The notes: generated by a model not told the origin, from the sequence alone. 64,000 nt of DNA from Acidovorax sp. DW039 (GCF_037101375.1 NZ_AP029019.1:3572001-3636000); one strand, 5' to 3'; counted from the first letter of the stretch, positions 36,110 through 48,449 are shown. Numbers and translations are program-made.

Positions 36110-37567
36110 TCATTCAGCCCCTCCATTTCCAAGAACCCAGGTATCTTTAGTGCCGCCGCCCTGCGATGAGTTGACGACCAGCGAGCCTTCTTGCAGGGCT
36201 ACGCGGGTAAGGCCACCAGCCACCATCTGCACTTCCTTGCCGCTGAGCACAAAGGGGCGCAGATCAATGTGGCGGGGTGCGATGCCGCTGTCCACAAACG
36301 TCGGGCAGCTGGACAGGCTCAACGTGGGCTGGGCAATGTAGCCAGCAGGGTTGGCCAGCAAGGCACGGCGGAAGTCTTCGATCTCGGCCTGCGTGGCAGC
36401 CGGGCCGATCAGCATACCGTAGCCACCGGCTCCATGCACCTCCTTGACCACCAGGTCCTTCAGGTTCGCCAGCACGTACTGCAAGTCGTCGTGCTTGCGG
36501 CACATCCAGGTCGGCACGTTCTTGAGGATGGGCTCCTGACCGAGGTAGAAGCGGATCATCTCGGGCACGTAGGGGTACACCGACTTGTCGTCCGCCACGC
36601 CCGTGCCCACAGCGTTGCAGATGGCCACATGGCCTGCACGGTAGGCCTCCATCAACCCATGGCAGCCCAGTGTGGAGTTGGGGCGGAACACCTGCGGGTC
36701 CAGGAAGTCGTCGTCCACCCGGCGGTAGATCACGTCCACCCGCTGCAGGCCACGTGTGGTGCGCATGTAGACGAACTTGTCCTTGACCACCAGGTCTTGT
36801 CCTTCGACCAGCTCCACACCCATCTGCTGGGCCAGGAAGGCATGCTCGAAGTAGGCGCTGTTGTACATGCCAGGCGTGAGCACCACCACCGTCGGCTCGT
36901 CGGCCGTGGCAGGGGCGCTGCCACGCAGGGTTTCGAGCAGCATGTCGGGGTAGTGGGCCACGGGGGCCACCTTGTGCAGGCTGAACAGTTCCGGGAAGAG
37001 CCGCATCATCATCTTGCGGTTTTCCAGCATGTAACTCACGCCGCTGGGCACACGCAGGTTGTCTTCCAGCACGTAGTACTCGCCCTTGCCCTGTGCATCG
37101 GGGGCGCGCACGATGTCGATACCGGCAATGTGGGCGTAGATGTTCTGGGGGACCTGCACGCCCGCCATCTCGGGTCGGTATTGGGCGTTGTCCACGATGA
37201 GGTCTTTGGGCACCACACCGGCACGGATGATGTCCTGCCCGTGGTACACGTCGTGGATGAAGCGGTTGAGTGCTGTGACCCGCTGCACCAGCCCCTGCTG
37301 CATGCTGCTCCATTCGTGCGCCGGGATGATGCGGGGGATGAGGTCGAACGGAATGAGCCGCTCGTTGCCTGCACCGCCTTCATCCTTGGCGCCGTACACG
37401 GCAAAGGTGATGCCTACGCGCCGGAAGATCATTTCGGCTTCGGCCCTGCGGGCCTGCATCACGTCAGAGGGCTGCTGGGATAACCACTGCGCATAGCGCC
37501 GGTAGTGTTCTCGCACGTCACTGCCTGCATAAGGAAGCGTGGCGTACATCTCGTCAAATTTCTGCAT
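36110..37567 (-). CDS. Circularly permuted type-2 ATP-grasp protein (DUF404/DUF407)
   Basis: Enzyme of 485 residues in the family paired with alpha-E proteins. The start at 37567 has a strong AGGAGG site; the frame to 37642 is ignored. Recognisable blocks: FDEMYATLPYAGSDVREHY at the N-terminus, VVPKDLIVDNAQYRPEM near residue 125, YYVLEDNLRVPSGVSYM near 160, and VKEVHGAGGYGMLIGP near 385, part of the nucleotide-binding site. ATP-grasp ligases join an activated carboxylate to an amine, and this family is predicted to make peptide-like bonds, but its substrate is not established. It precedes the alpha-E gene in a probable operon. Confidence 0.9.
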   Translation of the reverse strand: MQKFDEMYATLPYAGSDVREHYRRYAQWLSQQPSDVMQARRAEAEMIFRRVGITFAVYGAKDEGGAGNERLIPFDLIPRIIPAHEWSSMQQGLVQRVTALNRFIHDVYHGQDIIRAGVVPKDLIVDNAQYRPEMAGVQVPQNIYAHIAGIDIVRAPDAQGKGEYYVLEDNLRVPSGVSYMLENRKMMMRLFPELFSLHKVAPVAHYPDMLLETLRGSAPATADEPTVVVLTPGMYNSAYFEHAFLAQQMGVELVEGQDLVVKDKFVYMRTTRGLQRVDVIYRRVDDDFLDPQVFRPNSTLGCHGLMEAYRAGHVAICNAVGTGVADDKSVYPYVPEMIRFYLGQEPILKNVPTWMCRKHDDLQYVLANLKDLVVKEVHGAGGYGMLIGPAATQAEIEDFRRALLANPAGYIAQPTLSLSSCPTFVDSGIAPRHIDLRPFVLSGKEVQMVAGGLTRVALQEGSLVVNSSQGGGTKDTWVLGNGGAE

Positions 37568-37875
37568 GAACTGGCCTCCTGTGCAGTCAGGATAGCAAGT
37601 TGTGCGCCCACATCCGGGCAGATCAGCGGTGGACCCGCACAAACCCTGATATGGCTCGAAATCTTGCGCAAACCAGCACCGCCGCGCCTGACATTCCGCA
37701 GCGCATTCAACGCCTTCACCGTTGCAAGTATTTGCTTACACGGCATGCCTTGTTGAGTCTGGCGTCGGGCTTTGCCAACTCAAAAAGCGCGGGACTTAAA
37801 TTGAACCGTGCATCTGGCAAACGCCACAAAACCCTCGCCCAGAGTCGAGAGTCCACCGACGAAACACCCAGCGCA
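37568..37875. other. 308-bp intergenic region
   Basis: Lies between comEC and the ATP-grasp gene, both on the minus strand. No gene is supported, no clear terminator follows comEC, and no strong promoter is evident, although the promoter of the ATP-grasp/alpha-E pair must lie here. Confidence 0.5.
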
Positions 37876-40458
37876 TCACTCAGGCACCCGGTGCTGCCAG
37901 TAACGGCGGCCCGTGTCGCGCTCACAGGCAACAGCGTCGGGCTGGGAGGACGCCCACTGGGCCGCCCCACAGTGCGTGGACTGCACCACCTGCACATCAC
38001 GCTGGCGATAGCGCTGCAGCACCTCGGGAGCCGGATGCCCAAAGCGGTTGCGGTAACCCGCCTGCACCAAAGCGGTGCGGGGCGCCACCGCATCCAGAAA
38101 CGCCGCACTGGACGAGGTTTTGCTGCCGTGGTGGGGCACGAGCAGCCCATCGGCCCGCAGTGGGGCCGAGCGGGCCAGCAAGGCCTGCTCCTGCTCCGCC
38201 TCAATGTCACCCACCAGCAGGGCCACCACCGGATCGTCCCGGTGGTCGGGCCCCTCGCTAACCACTTTCCCATCTGCCGCGCCCACAGCCGCGCTAGCGC
38301 CAGGCTGGGTAGCCACGCGCAGCACGCAACTCAAGGCATTGGCGCGCGGCGCGCGGTCCGTTTCGGCTTCCAGCGGATGGAGCACTTCGAAACTCACGCC
38401 ATCCCATACCCAACTCTGGCCCGCTTGGCAGGGGGTGGCAGGGCGCAGCGCCTGCAGGGCATGCTCCGCCTCAATGGAGCCCGTCAGCGCCGCAGATGGT
38501 TGCTGCGCCAGCACCGCGGCAGCACCGCCCGTGTGGTCTGCGTCGCGGTGGCTGAGCATCAGCACATCCACCTTTTCGCCCAAGGCACGCAGCAGTGGCA
38601 CCAGCACCCGGTGCCCGGCGTCACTCTCGCGGCTGAATCGCGGCCCTGCGTCGTAAAGCAAAGTGTGATGAGCCGTGCGCACCAGCACAGCGTTGCCCTG
38701 GCCAATGTCCGGGGCGAGCAATTCAAACTGCCCTGGCACGGGCCGGGGCGGCTGCCAGCACAGCAAGGGCACCACCAGTGGCACCGCCCACAGACGCAGC
38801 GCCCAAGGCAGCCGCATGGCCAGCAGGCAGCCGCCCAGCAACCCCAAAACGCCAGCCCACCATGGCGCTGCAGGCAGGAACCACACCGCCCAAGACCAGC
38901 CCGCCAGCCACTGCAACAAAGCGGCAAGCGGCTGCAAGGCCCACGCAGCCAGAGACCACAGCGGGGCGAAGAACACGCCCGCCAGGGCCAGTGGCGTCAC
39001 CACCAGCGTCACCCACGGAATCGCCACCGCATTGGCTGCAAAACCCACTAGCGACACTTGGCCAAACAGCACCAGCCCCAGCGGCGTCAGCGCCAGCGTG
39101 ACCACCCACTGTTCCCGGAGCAAGGCATAAAAATGGCCTCTAGCGCCCGTCTTTTGAGCGGAGCCAGCTACAAAATCAGTAGCAAACAGCACACCCACCG
39201 CAACAAAGCTCAACCAGAACCCCGCCTGCCACAGCGCCCACGGGTCGGCAGCCACCACCGCCGCACAGGCCAGCAGCCAGATATGCGGCCAGGGCCAACG
39301 CCGCCCGCTGATGCGCAAGGCCGCCACCACCGCCAGCATCAGCACTGTGCGCTGGGCGGGCACGCCCCACCCACTGAACAGCGCATAGGCCCCGGCCAGC
39401 AGCACACCACAGACCAGGGCCGCCGCAGGTGCGGGCACTGCCAGGCACAGACGCGATGAGCGACGCCACAACGCCCCCACACCCGCTGCAGCCAGCCACG
39501 CAAACAGGGTGATGTGCAGCCCCGAAATGCTCATCAAATGCGCAACGCCGGTGGCGCGGAAGATGTCCCAGTCGGCCCGGTCAATGGCGCGCTGGTCGCC
39601 GGTGACCAGTGCCGCCACCACACCGGCAGCGCGGGTGGCTGCAGCATCGTCGGCACCAGCGGCACCAAGGGCCAGACGCTGCACGATGGCATCGCGCACC
39701 GATTGGCGCAGTTGCTCTACCGGGCGGCTCCAGGTGGCTGCCAGCCGCTCAGGGGGCGCATCCCGCGGGCCCGCGCGCACATAGCCCACCGCCTGCACGC
39801 CCTGCTCCCACAGCCACAGCTCGTAATCAAAACCATGCGGGTTACGCAAGCCATGCGGTGCCTTCAGTCGCACGGTCATGCGCCAGCGCTCGCCCGCCCG
39901 CAGATCAGGGGGCACGCGCTGCAGGTCTGCCACGCCAGCGGTATCCCGCCAAGCACCACCGTACCAGGAGACCTCGATCACCGTTGGCAACACGACCGCC
40001 CGGCCATTCCATTCGGCAGATTCCACTTCCAGCCGCAAGCGCGTGCCCAGCTCGCTGCGCTGGGGCATGGCAGCCACTATGGCCGTCACGCGCACATCCT
40101 GGCCCTCCAGCTCAGGTGCCAGGGCCTGGGCCGCAAAACTGGTGGCCCGCCACCCACACACGCCAAACCCTGCCACAGCCCCCAGCAGTAAAACCGCCAC
40201 GGCACGGGCCCCGAGCATGCGCCGCGACCTGAGCCACCGGGGCAGCGCCCAGCCCGCCATCAGCGCGGCCAAAGCCATCAGCACGTATGCAACCTGCGAC
40301 CACAGGGCAGACTGCCAAAGCTGCAGCGCAGTGCCTGCCACCCAGCCCAGCAAACCTGCTGGCACCTGCCACAAGGAGCCCGAAGCCTCGGCCAGCTCCG
40401 GCTCCGCAACCGGCGCGGCCGCGTGAGGGGGCTTATTAGGAGGGCTTATGGCAAACAT
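37876..40458 (-). CDS. comEC: DNA internalisation/competence protein ComEC/Rec2
   Basis: Inner-membrane channel of 860 residues for uptake of single-stranded DNA during natural transformation. An N-terminal DUF4131 region with several helices is followed by the competence domain (HLMSISGLHITLFAWL near residue 310) with many membrane segments, and by a C-terminal metallo-beta-lactamase-like domain (LMLSHRDADHTGGAA near residue 640; HHGSKTSSS near 775). The length is normal for the family. A dispersed repeat (39136-39185) lies inside the gene and encodes part of a short stretch (about residues 425-441) between membrane segments, with no frameshift. The start at 40458 gives the only plausible N-terminus. 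It is divergent from the RidA-family gene. Confidence 0.9.
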   Translation of the reverse strand: MFAISPPNKPPHAAAPVAEPELAEASGSLWQVPAGLLGWVAGTALQLWQSALWSQVAYVLMALAALMAGWALPRWLRSRRMLGARAVAVLLLGAVAGFGVCGWRATSFAAQALAPELEGQDVRVTAIVAAMPQRSELGTRLRLEVESAEWNGRAVVLPTVIEVSWYGGAWRDTAGVADLQRVPPDLRAGERWRMTVRLKAPHGLRNPHGFDYELWLWEQGVQAVGYVRAGPRDAPPERLAATWSRPVEQLRQSVRDAIVQRLALGAAGADDAAATRAAGVVAALVTGDQRAIDRADWDIFRATGVAHLMSISGLHITLFAWLAAAGVGALWRRSSRLCLAVPAPAAALVCGVLLAGAYALFSGWGVPAQRTVLMLAVVAALRISGRRWPWPHIWLLACAAVVAADPWALWQAGFWLSFVAVGVLFATDFVAGSAQKTGARGHFYALLREQWVVTLALTPLGLVLFGQVSLVGFAANAVAIPWVTLVVTPLALAGVFFAPLWSLAAWALQPLAALLQWLAGWSWAVWFLPAAPWWAGVLGLLGGCLLAMRLPWALRLWAVPLVVPLLCWQPPRPVPGQFELLAPDIGQGNAVLVRTAHHTLLYDAGPRFSRESDAGHRVLVPLLRALGEKVDVLMLSHRDADHTGGAAAVLAQQPSAALTGSIEAEHALQALRPATPCQAGQSWVWDGVSFEVLHPLEAETDRAPRANALSCVLRVATQPGASAAVGAADGKVVSEGPDHRDDPVVALLVGDIEAEQEQALLARSAPLRADGLLVPHHGSKTSSSAAFLDAVAPRTALVQAGYRNRFGHPAPEVLQRYRQRDVQVVQSTHCGAAQWASSQPDAVACERDTGRRYWQHRVPE
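39136..39185 (+). repeat. Dispersed ~50-bp repeat, copy 5, inside comEC
   Basis: CCTCTAGCGCCCGTCTTTT, GAGCGGAGCCAGCTAC and AAAATCAGTAGCAA, antisense to comEC and read in frame by it. The palindromic half is degenerate, as expected after selection for a coding frame. Confidence 0.75.
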
Positions 40459-40600
40459 GGGCTGATGCTAATGCGAGCCGCAGGCAGCCTGGGCCGTGCC
40501 AGCGGCTGCCCGGCTGTGTAACACTTGGCGCCGCACATCCGGCGGTGCGCCTGCGCTGCCGGTTTCACAACCCATCCGCAACCCATCTGGAAGACCGACC

Positions 40601-41059
40601 ATGAGCGTTTACGACAAGCTGAAAGAACTCAACATCACCCTGCCCCCCGTGGCCGTGCCTGCCGCAGCCTACGTGCCCTACGTGCAGACGGGCAACCTGG
40701 TGTTTCTGAGCGGCCACATCGCCCGCAAGGACGGCAAACCCTGGGCCGCCCAGTTCGGCAAGAACATCACCACCGAAGAAGGCAAGCTGGCAGCCCGCGC
40801 TGTTGCCATCGACCTGCTGGGCACGCTGGAAGTGGCTACCGGCAATGACCTGAACCGCATCAAGCGCATCGTCAAGGTGATGAGCCTGGTGAACTCGACA
40901 GGCGACTTCACCGAGCAGCATCTGGTGACCAATGGCGCCAGCGAACTGCTGGGCCAGGTGTTTGGCGACAAGGGCGTGCACGCCCGCAGCGCCTTTGGCG
41001 TGGCACAGATTCCCATGGGTGCCTGCGTGGAGATTGAGCTGATTGCCGAGCTGGCCTGA
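40601..41059 (+). CDS. RidA/YjgF-family protein
   Basis: A 152-residue protein of the RidA superfamily, whose canonical members hydrolyse reactive enamines and imines made by PLP enzymes. The ATG at 40601 starts the conserved region; the frame to 40496 is not part of it. Motifs: YVQTGNLVFLSGHIARKDG near residues 27-45 and HARSAFGVAQIPMGACVEIE near the C-terminus. The canonical catalytic Arg seen in RidA (in the GARTTR-type motif) is replaced by a His-Ala-Arg-Ser segment that still holds an Arg, so it belongs to a non-canonical subgroup (YjgH/Rid-like) whose substrates are less certain. A weak terminator follows at 41069. Confidence 0.85.
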   Translation: MSVYDKLKELNITLPPVAVPAAAYVPYVQTGNLVFLSGHIARKDGKPWAAQFGKNITTEEGKLAARAVAIDLLGTLEVATGNDLNRIKRIVKVMSLVNSTGDFTEQHLVTNGASELLGQVFGDKGVHARSAFGVAQIPMGACVEIELIAELA

Positions 41060-41068
41060 TCGCTCTAT

Positions 41069-41100
41069 GCAGCCTGTATAGGCTGCTCTACCCCCTTTTC
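41069..41100 (+). terminator. Weak terminator after the RidA-family gene
   Basis: Six-bp stem GCAGCC / GGCTGC with a six-base loop, followed by a pyrimidine-rich tail ending in TTTT. Confidence 0.45.
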
Positions 41101-41126
41101 AGCGATCCATGCGAAGGGGGCGCATG

Positions 41127-42713
41127 TCAGGCGGCGAGCTTGAAGCGCTCCACCATCTGCGTCAAGCGCGCGGCCTGCTCGTTGAGGGACTGGGCTGCCG
41201 CAGCAGACTCCTCCGACAAGCTGGCGTTTTGCTGCACCGAACTCTCCAGCTCCAGCGTGTCGCTGTTGACCTTGCCAATCAGATCAAGCTGGTTTTGCGA
41301 ATCGCGGGCAATGGACTCGATGAGCTGTGCCACCCGCTCCACCGCGTCACGGATCGAGGCCGTGGCATCGCCCGTTTCGCGCACTTCCTGCACTCCGGCA
41401 GAGACATGCTCCAGCGAGTTGTGAATCAACCCCTTGATCTCCCTGGCAGCCTCTGCACTGCGCTGGGCCAGGTTGCGGACCTCGCTGGCCACCACAGCAA
41501 AACCCCGCCCCTGTTCACCGGCCCGGGCCGCCTCCACCGCGGCGTTGAGGGCCAGGATGTTGGTCTGAAAAGCAATGCTGTCGATCAGCCCGATGATGTC
41601 GCCGATCTTGCGCGAGGCCTGCTCAATGTCCTGCATCGTGGACATCGCCTGATTCACCTTCTGTTCGCCAGCGCGCGAAGCCTGCCGTGCCTGGTCAGCC
41701 AGGGCATTGGCATCTCTGGCGGACTGGCTGTTGTGCCGCACCGAATCCGAAAGACCGTCCACCACGGACTGTGTGCGCTGCAAGGTGGCCGCAGTGCTTT
41801 CGGCCCGGTTGCTCAGGTTCAGGCTGCCCTCGCTGATTTCGGTGCAGGTCTGGTAGATGGCATGGGCCGCATCAGACACACCGCCCACCAGCTGGTGCAG
41901 ATTGCTGCGCATGTGTTCCTGGGCGCGCAACAGGCCGCCAATTTCATCGTTGCGCTGCACCACAACGGCGGTCGACAGATCATGCCGCGCCATGCTGTTG
42001 GCCGCCTGCACAGCCCCCGCCAGGCCTGACACCACGTCCCGCGTCAAACGCCACCCCATGGCGGCGGCAAGCACCAGAGCCAGTGCTGCCCCCAGGCTGA
42101 GCATCCACCGGGCCGAGGACACCATCGCGCCTGCGGCGCCTGCAGCCTGGTTGACTTGCTGGTCATCCCAGGCCCCCAGCGCACGCACGCCAGACCGCCA
42201 GTCATTGAGCCGCTGCTGCCACTTGGCGTTGTCGGCCGAAAAACTCAACCGCACCATGAGCGCAGCAGCCCCTTCGCCACTGTCGCCCGCCTCTTTGCGT
42301 CCCATGGAGACAATCTCCAAACTGCCCAGAGCCGCAGCACGTGCTGTGCGATTGAGCTCCAGCCCCTCAGCCTCTGCCGTCAAAGACTGGGCCACATCGC
42401 TGTATTCCATGTACTTCTTGCCAGAAGCCTCGATCAGCCGCAGGCTGTCGGCCAACTTGTCTGAGGGTGTCGATTGCAAACCGGGCAGCATGCGGGCCAC
42501 CGTTTCCATCTCACGCTCCATGCTGCGAATGGCCTGACTGCGCTGGGCGCCCGTGCCCGCCACCTGCACCAGGGTGTCGCCCAACACACCAATACGATGC
42601 AAGGCCAAGGCCGTGAGCCCCACCAGAATGGCAAGCACCAGCCCGAAACTCAAGACCATCCGATGGGTCAACGACGCGGGCATCAAAGAAACGTTGAAAG
42701 ACAAGTGGCTCAC
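41127..42713 (-). CDS. Methyl-accepting chemotaxis protein
   Basis: Chemoreceptor of 528 residues. It has a first membrane helix at about residues 18-42, a helical periplasmic sensor region (four-helix-bundle type) to about 195, and a second helix at 200-222. HAMP-like and methylation helices follow, then the signalling hairpin (AFQTNILALNAAVEAARAGE and GRGFAVVASEVRNLAQRS, about 370-410). No NWETF-type pentapeptide is at the C-terminus, so it depends on other receptors or tether-free adaptation. The start is a GTG at 42713 with a purine-rich run directly before it; an ATG ten codons downstream is an alternative. Ligand unknown. No other chemotaxis gene is nearby. Confidence 0.9.
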   Translation of the reverse strand: MSHLSFNVSLMPASLTHRMVLSFGLVLAILVGLTALALHRIGVLGDTLVQVAGTGAQRSQAIRSMEREMETVARMLPGLQSTPSDKLADSLRLIEASGKKYMEYSDVAQSLTAEAEGLELNRTARAAALGSLEIVSMGRKEAGDSGEGAAALMVRLSFSADNAKWQQRLNDWRSGVRALGAWDDQQVNQAAGAAGAMVSSARWMLSLGAALALVLAAAMGWRLTRDVVSGLAGAVQAANSMARHDLSTAVVVQRNDEIGGLLRAQEHMRSNLHQLVGGVSDAAHAIYQTCTEISEGSLNLSNRAESTAATLQRTQSVVDGLSDSVRHNSQSARDANALADQARQASRAGEQKVNQAMSTMQDIEQASRKIGDIIGLIDSIAFQTNILALNAAVEAARAGEQGRGFAVVASEVRNLAQRSAEAAREIKGLIHNSLEHVSAGVQEVRETGDATASIRDAVERVAQLIESIARDSQNQLDLIGKVNSDTLELESSVQQNASLSEESAAAAQSLNEQAARLTQMVERFKLAA

Positions 42714-43023
42714 CTTTTCTGAAGACAGTCTTCAGAGACTAGCAGCGCCACTCATCACACATCTCATGGTTTATCCGTAGAAGGCCACAGAGGGAAAACA
42801 CCCTCTGTACACCAGCAATCAGAGACCTCTTCTCTTCCATCCTTGAGCACCTGGGCGCGCTCGCGGCTTTCCAGCCACCGGATCAGAGATCAGATGTGCG
42901 ACAACAACTTATCAAGCCAGCACGGGGTATTGAGTGGGATCAGACCCGTCTGACGGCACGCGATTTATCCAACACAAGCCCTCTTCCTCCGCGTGATCAG
43001 GGCTTGATGGACACAGCGAAAGG
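42714..43023. other. 310-bp intergenic region
   Basis: Between parC and the chemoreceptor, both on the minus strand. It contains an 8-bp stem hairpin, ACAGAGGG / CCCTCTGT (42787-42808), but no gene. The chemoreceptor promoter must lie here; no strong sigma-28 or sigma-70 match is seen. Confidence 0.5.
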
Positions 43024-45377
<2,354 letters not shown>

Positions 45378-45381
<4 letters not shown>

Positions 45382-46232
45382 TCGTGAAGAGAGGTCGAGA
45401 AAGTTTCGTTGGCCTGGCGGGGCAGCGCCACCTGCACATCCGCAGGCATGCCGCCGCGGTTTTGTGCACCGCCTTGCACGCCTTGCAATTGCATGCGCAC
45501 ACGCCCGGGCACCGCCCGTTGCGCCTGCACCGGAGCAGGCGGTTTGAGCTGTGTGTAAAGCGCCATCACGGTGCGCACGTAGTTCTGGGTTTCCTTGAAC
45601 GCAGGAATCTGGTTGCCCGCCTTTTGCACCGCGCCCTCGCCTGCGTTGTAGGCCGCCAGGGCCAGATCCATGCGGCCCGGGAACAGGTCCAGCAGATAGC
45701 GCAGGTAGCGCGTGCCAGTGGGCACATTCACGGCCGGGTCCGTCAGCTTTTGCTCCACGGTGCGGCGCGCATCGGCACGCACCCCGAAACGGCTGGCCGT
45801 GGCAGGCATGAGCTGCATTAAGCCCACCGCCCCCTTGGGCGACACCGCCTGGGTATCGAAGCCGGATTCGGTTGCAATCAGCGCCTGCAGCAACTCGTAA
45901 TCCACCGCCTGCTGCTGGGCTGCGGCGCGCAGGTGGTGCTTGATGCTTTTGTAGCCGGGGGCAATGTCAAAAAACGCCAGCAACCGCGCACCGGCACTGG
46001 GCAGAGCATGCGGCATGGGTGGCTGGCCTGCCGGGCCGTCGCGGGTGGAATCGAATTCGGTGCCGCGAAAGAACAGCTGGTAGCGCTCATCGAGCTGCTC
46101 GGCCGCAAAGTGCGTCACGCCGCGCTCGTCCACATGCGCCCACAGGTCTGCGTGGGCTTGTTGCTGCAAAAAGCAGAGCGACAAGCCCAATACAGAAAAG
46201 CGCAAGAGGCCTTTTGGGCGCGACGTTTTCAT
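45378..46232 (-). CDS. Lytic transglycosylase (SLT domain) with DUF4124-like N-terminus
   Basis: A secreted protein of 284 residues. A signal peptide ends near Ala-His-Ala, then a short DUF4124-like segment ([15 protein letters not shown], residues 30-44) and an SLT catalytic domain (about 105-225). The catalytic Glu is in [20 protein letters not shown], followed by [10 protein letters not shown] and [12 protein letters not shown], the three standard family-1 motifs. It cleaves peptidoglycan to 1,6-anhydro-MurNAc products. It sits between parE and parC on the same strand, 45 bases after the end of parE, and overlaps parC by 4 bases. Why a wall enzyme is in this unit is unclear. Confidence 0.9.
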
Positions 46233-46277
46233 GAAAGACAGCGGAGCCGATTTGGTCAGATGGGGGTCAGAGGGAGG

Positions 46278-48260
46278 TCAGATATCGATCTCCACCGCAT
46301 CGCCGTGCAGCTCCATCAGTTCGCGGCGCGCGGCGGCCTCGCCCTTGCCCATGAGCTTGGTGATGAGGCCTTCGGTAGCGGCGAAGTCGAGGTCTCCCAA
46401 CTTGACGGGCAGCAGGCGGCGGGTGTCGGGGTTGAGCGTGGTTTCCCACAGCTGCTCGGCATTCATCTCGCCCAGGCCCTTGAAGCGGCTGATCTGGCAC
46501 TTGTCGCGCGGCACGCCTTCCTTGGCGCATTTGTCGAGTATGGAATTGAGTTCCCCATCGTCCAGCGCATACATCTTGGCAGCAGGCTTTTTGCCACGCG
46601 CAGGCACGTCTACACGGAACAGCGGCGGCCGTGCCACATAGATGTGACCCGCTTCGATGAGCTTGGGAAAGTGGCGGAAGAACAGCGTGAGCAGCAGCAC
46701 CTGGATGTGCGATCCGTCCACATCCGCATCACTCAGGATGCAGACCTTGCCGTAGCGCAGGCCGCTCAGGTCCGGCGTGTCATTGGGGCCGTGTGGGTCC
46801 ACACCAATGGCGACCGAGATGTCGTGGATTTCGTTGTTGGCAAACAGGCGGTCGCGCTCTACCTCCCAGGTGTTGAGCACCTTGCCGCGCAGGGGCAGGA
46901 TGGCCTGGCTTTCCTTGTCGCGGCCCATCTTGGCGCTGCCACCGGCCGAGTCGCCTTCCACCAGAAACACCTCGTTGTGGCTGGTGTCGCGGCTTTCGCA
47001 GTCGGTGAGCTTGCCGGGCAGCACGGCCACGCCAGAGCCCTTGCGCTTTTCCACCTTCTGGCCCGCCTTCTGCCGGGTCTGCGCGGCCTTGATGGCCAGC
47101 TCGGCCAGCTTCTTGCCGTATTCGACATGCTGGTTCAGCCACAGCTCCAGCGCCGGGCGCACAAAGCCGCTGACCAGGCGCACCGCGTCGCGTGAATTCA
47201 ACCGCTCCTTGATCTGGCCCTGAAACTGCGGGTCCAGCACCTTGGCTGAGAGGACATAGCTGGCGCGCGCAAACACGTCTTCGGGCAGCAGCTTGACGCC
47301 TTTGGGGGCCAGGCTGTGCAGCTCGATGAAGCTCTTGACTGCGTTGAACAGGCCATCGCGCAGGCCGCTGTCGTGCGTGCCGCCCGCGCTGGTGGGGATC
47401 AGGTTGACATAGCTCTCGCGCACCGGAGCGCCCTCTTCGGTAAAGGCCACGGCCCAGGCAGCGCCTTCACCTTCGGCAAAGCTCTCATTGCCGCTGTCGG
47501 CAAAGCCTTCGCCTTCAAACAGGGGGATCACCGGGTCGGCAGTCAGCGTCTGCGTCAGGTAGTCGCGCAGGCCGCCCTTGTACTGCCAGGTCTGGGTGTC
47601 ACGCGCCTTCTCGTTGATGAGCGAGACGGACACGCCAGGCATCAGCACCGCCTTGCTGCGCAGCAGGTGGGTCAGCTCGCCCATGGGCAAGGCGCTGGAC
47701 TCGAAATACTTGGCATCCGGCCACACGCGCACGGTGGTGCCCTGCTTGCGCTCGCCTTGCTCCAGCGGGCGGACCACCAGCGCTTCGATCACATCGCCGC
47801 CAGAGAAAGCCAGACGCGCCACCTGCCCCTCGCGGTGGCTGGCCACCTCCAGCCGCGTGGCCAATGCGTTCGTCACCGACACGCCCACGCCATGCAGGCC
47901 GCCCGAGAAGCTGTAGGCACCACCCTTGCCCTTGTCGAACTTGCCGCCCGCGTGCAGGCGGGTGTAGACCAGTTCGATCACCGGGGCCTTTTCTTCGGGG
48001 TGCATGCCAAAGGGAATGCCGCGGCCATCGTCCTCCACACTGACCGAGCCATCGGCGTGCAAAGTCACCTTGATCTTCTTGCCATGCCCTGCCAGGGCCT
48101 CGTCGGCAGCGTTGTCCAGCACTTCCTGGATGATGTGCAGGGGGTTGTCGGTGCGGGTGTACATGCCCGGACGCTGCTTGACGGGCTCCAGGCCCTTGAG
48201 CACGCGGATCGAGCCTTCGGAATATTCGTTTGCGGAAACAGAGGAAGGTTTGGCTGCCAT
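46278..48260 (-). CDS. parE: DNA topoisomerase IV subunit B
   Basis: ATPase subunit of topoisomerase IV, 660 residues. The start at 48260 (Met-Ala-Ala-Lys-Pro-Ser) is preferred to the longer frame. GHKL ATPase motifs: VLDNAADEALAG near residue 45, DDGRGIPFG near 80, and GLHGVGVSVTNALAT near 120. The TOPRIM domain has VEGDSAGGSAKMGRD near residue 435 and SDADVDGSHI near 515. The C-terminal tail RFKGLGEMNAEQLW is typical of ParE and GyrB. It leads the unit parE-transglycosylase-parC. The absence of a GyrB-specific insert, and the neighbouring parC, identify it as ParE. Confidence 0.93.
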   Translation of the reverse strand: MAAKPSSVSANEYSEGSIRVLKGLEPVKQRPGMYTRTDNPLHIIQEVLDNAADEALAGHGKKIKVTLHADGSVSVEDDGRGIPFGMHPEEKAPVIELVYTRLHAGGKFDKGKGGAYSFSGGLHGVGVSVTNALATRLEVASHREGQVARLAFSGGDVIEALVVRPLEQGERKQGTTVRVWPDAKYFESSALPMGELTHLLRSKAVLMPGVSVSLINEKARDTQTWQYKGGLRDYLTQTLTADPVIPLFEGEGFADSGNESFAEGEGAAWAVAFTEEGAPVRESYVNLIPTSAGGTHDSGLRDGLFNAVKSFIELHSLAPKGVKLLPEDVFARASYVLSAKVLDPQFQGQIKERLNSRDAVRLVSGFVRPALELWLNQHVEYGKKLAELAIKAAQTRQKAGQKVEKRKGSGVAVLPGKLTDCESRDTSHNEVFLVEGDSAGGSAKMGRDKESQAILPLRGKVLNTWEVERDRLFANNEIHDISVAIGVDPHGPNDTPDLSGLRYGKVCILSDADVDGSHIQVLLLTLFFRHFPKLIEAGHIYVARPPLFRVDVPARGKKPAAKMYALDDGELNSILDKCAKEGVPRDKCQISRFKGLGEMNAEQLWETTLNPDTRRLLPVKLGDLDFAATEGLITKLMGKGEAAARRELMELHGDAVEIDI

Positions 48261-48449
48261 GGCGCGGATTGTAGTGCGGCAGCGCAGCAAAGGCTGGATA
48301 AATAAACAGCCTTCAACTCATCCCTCGTTTGCTTTCCAGACAGGTTGAGCGGCAAGCCCGCGCAGGCCCAGGCCATCCGACCCCGCTGGCAACTGTATTG
48401 GTCAACCGTGTACCAGCGCGTTTCACGCAATCTCGCTACATTCCGGTGC

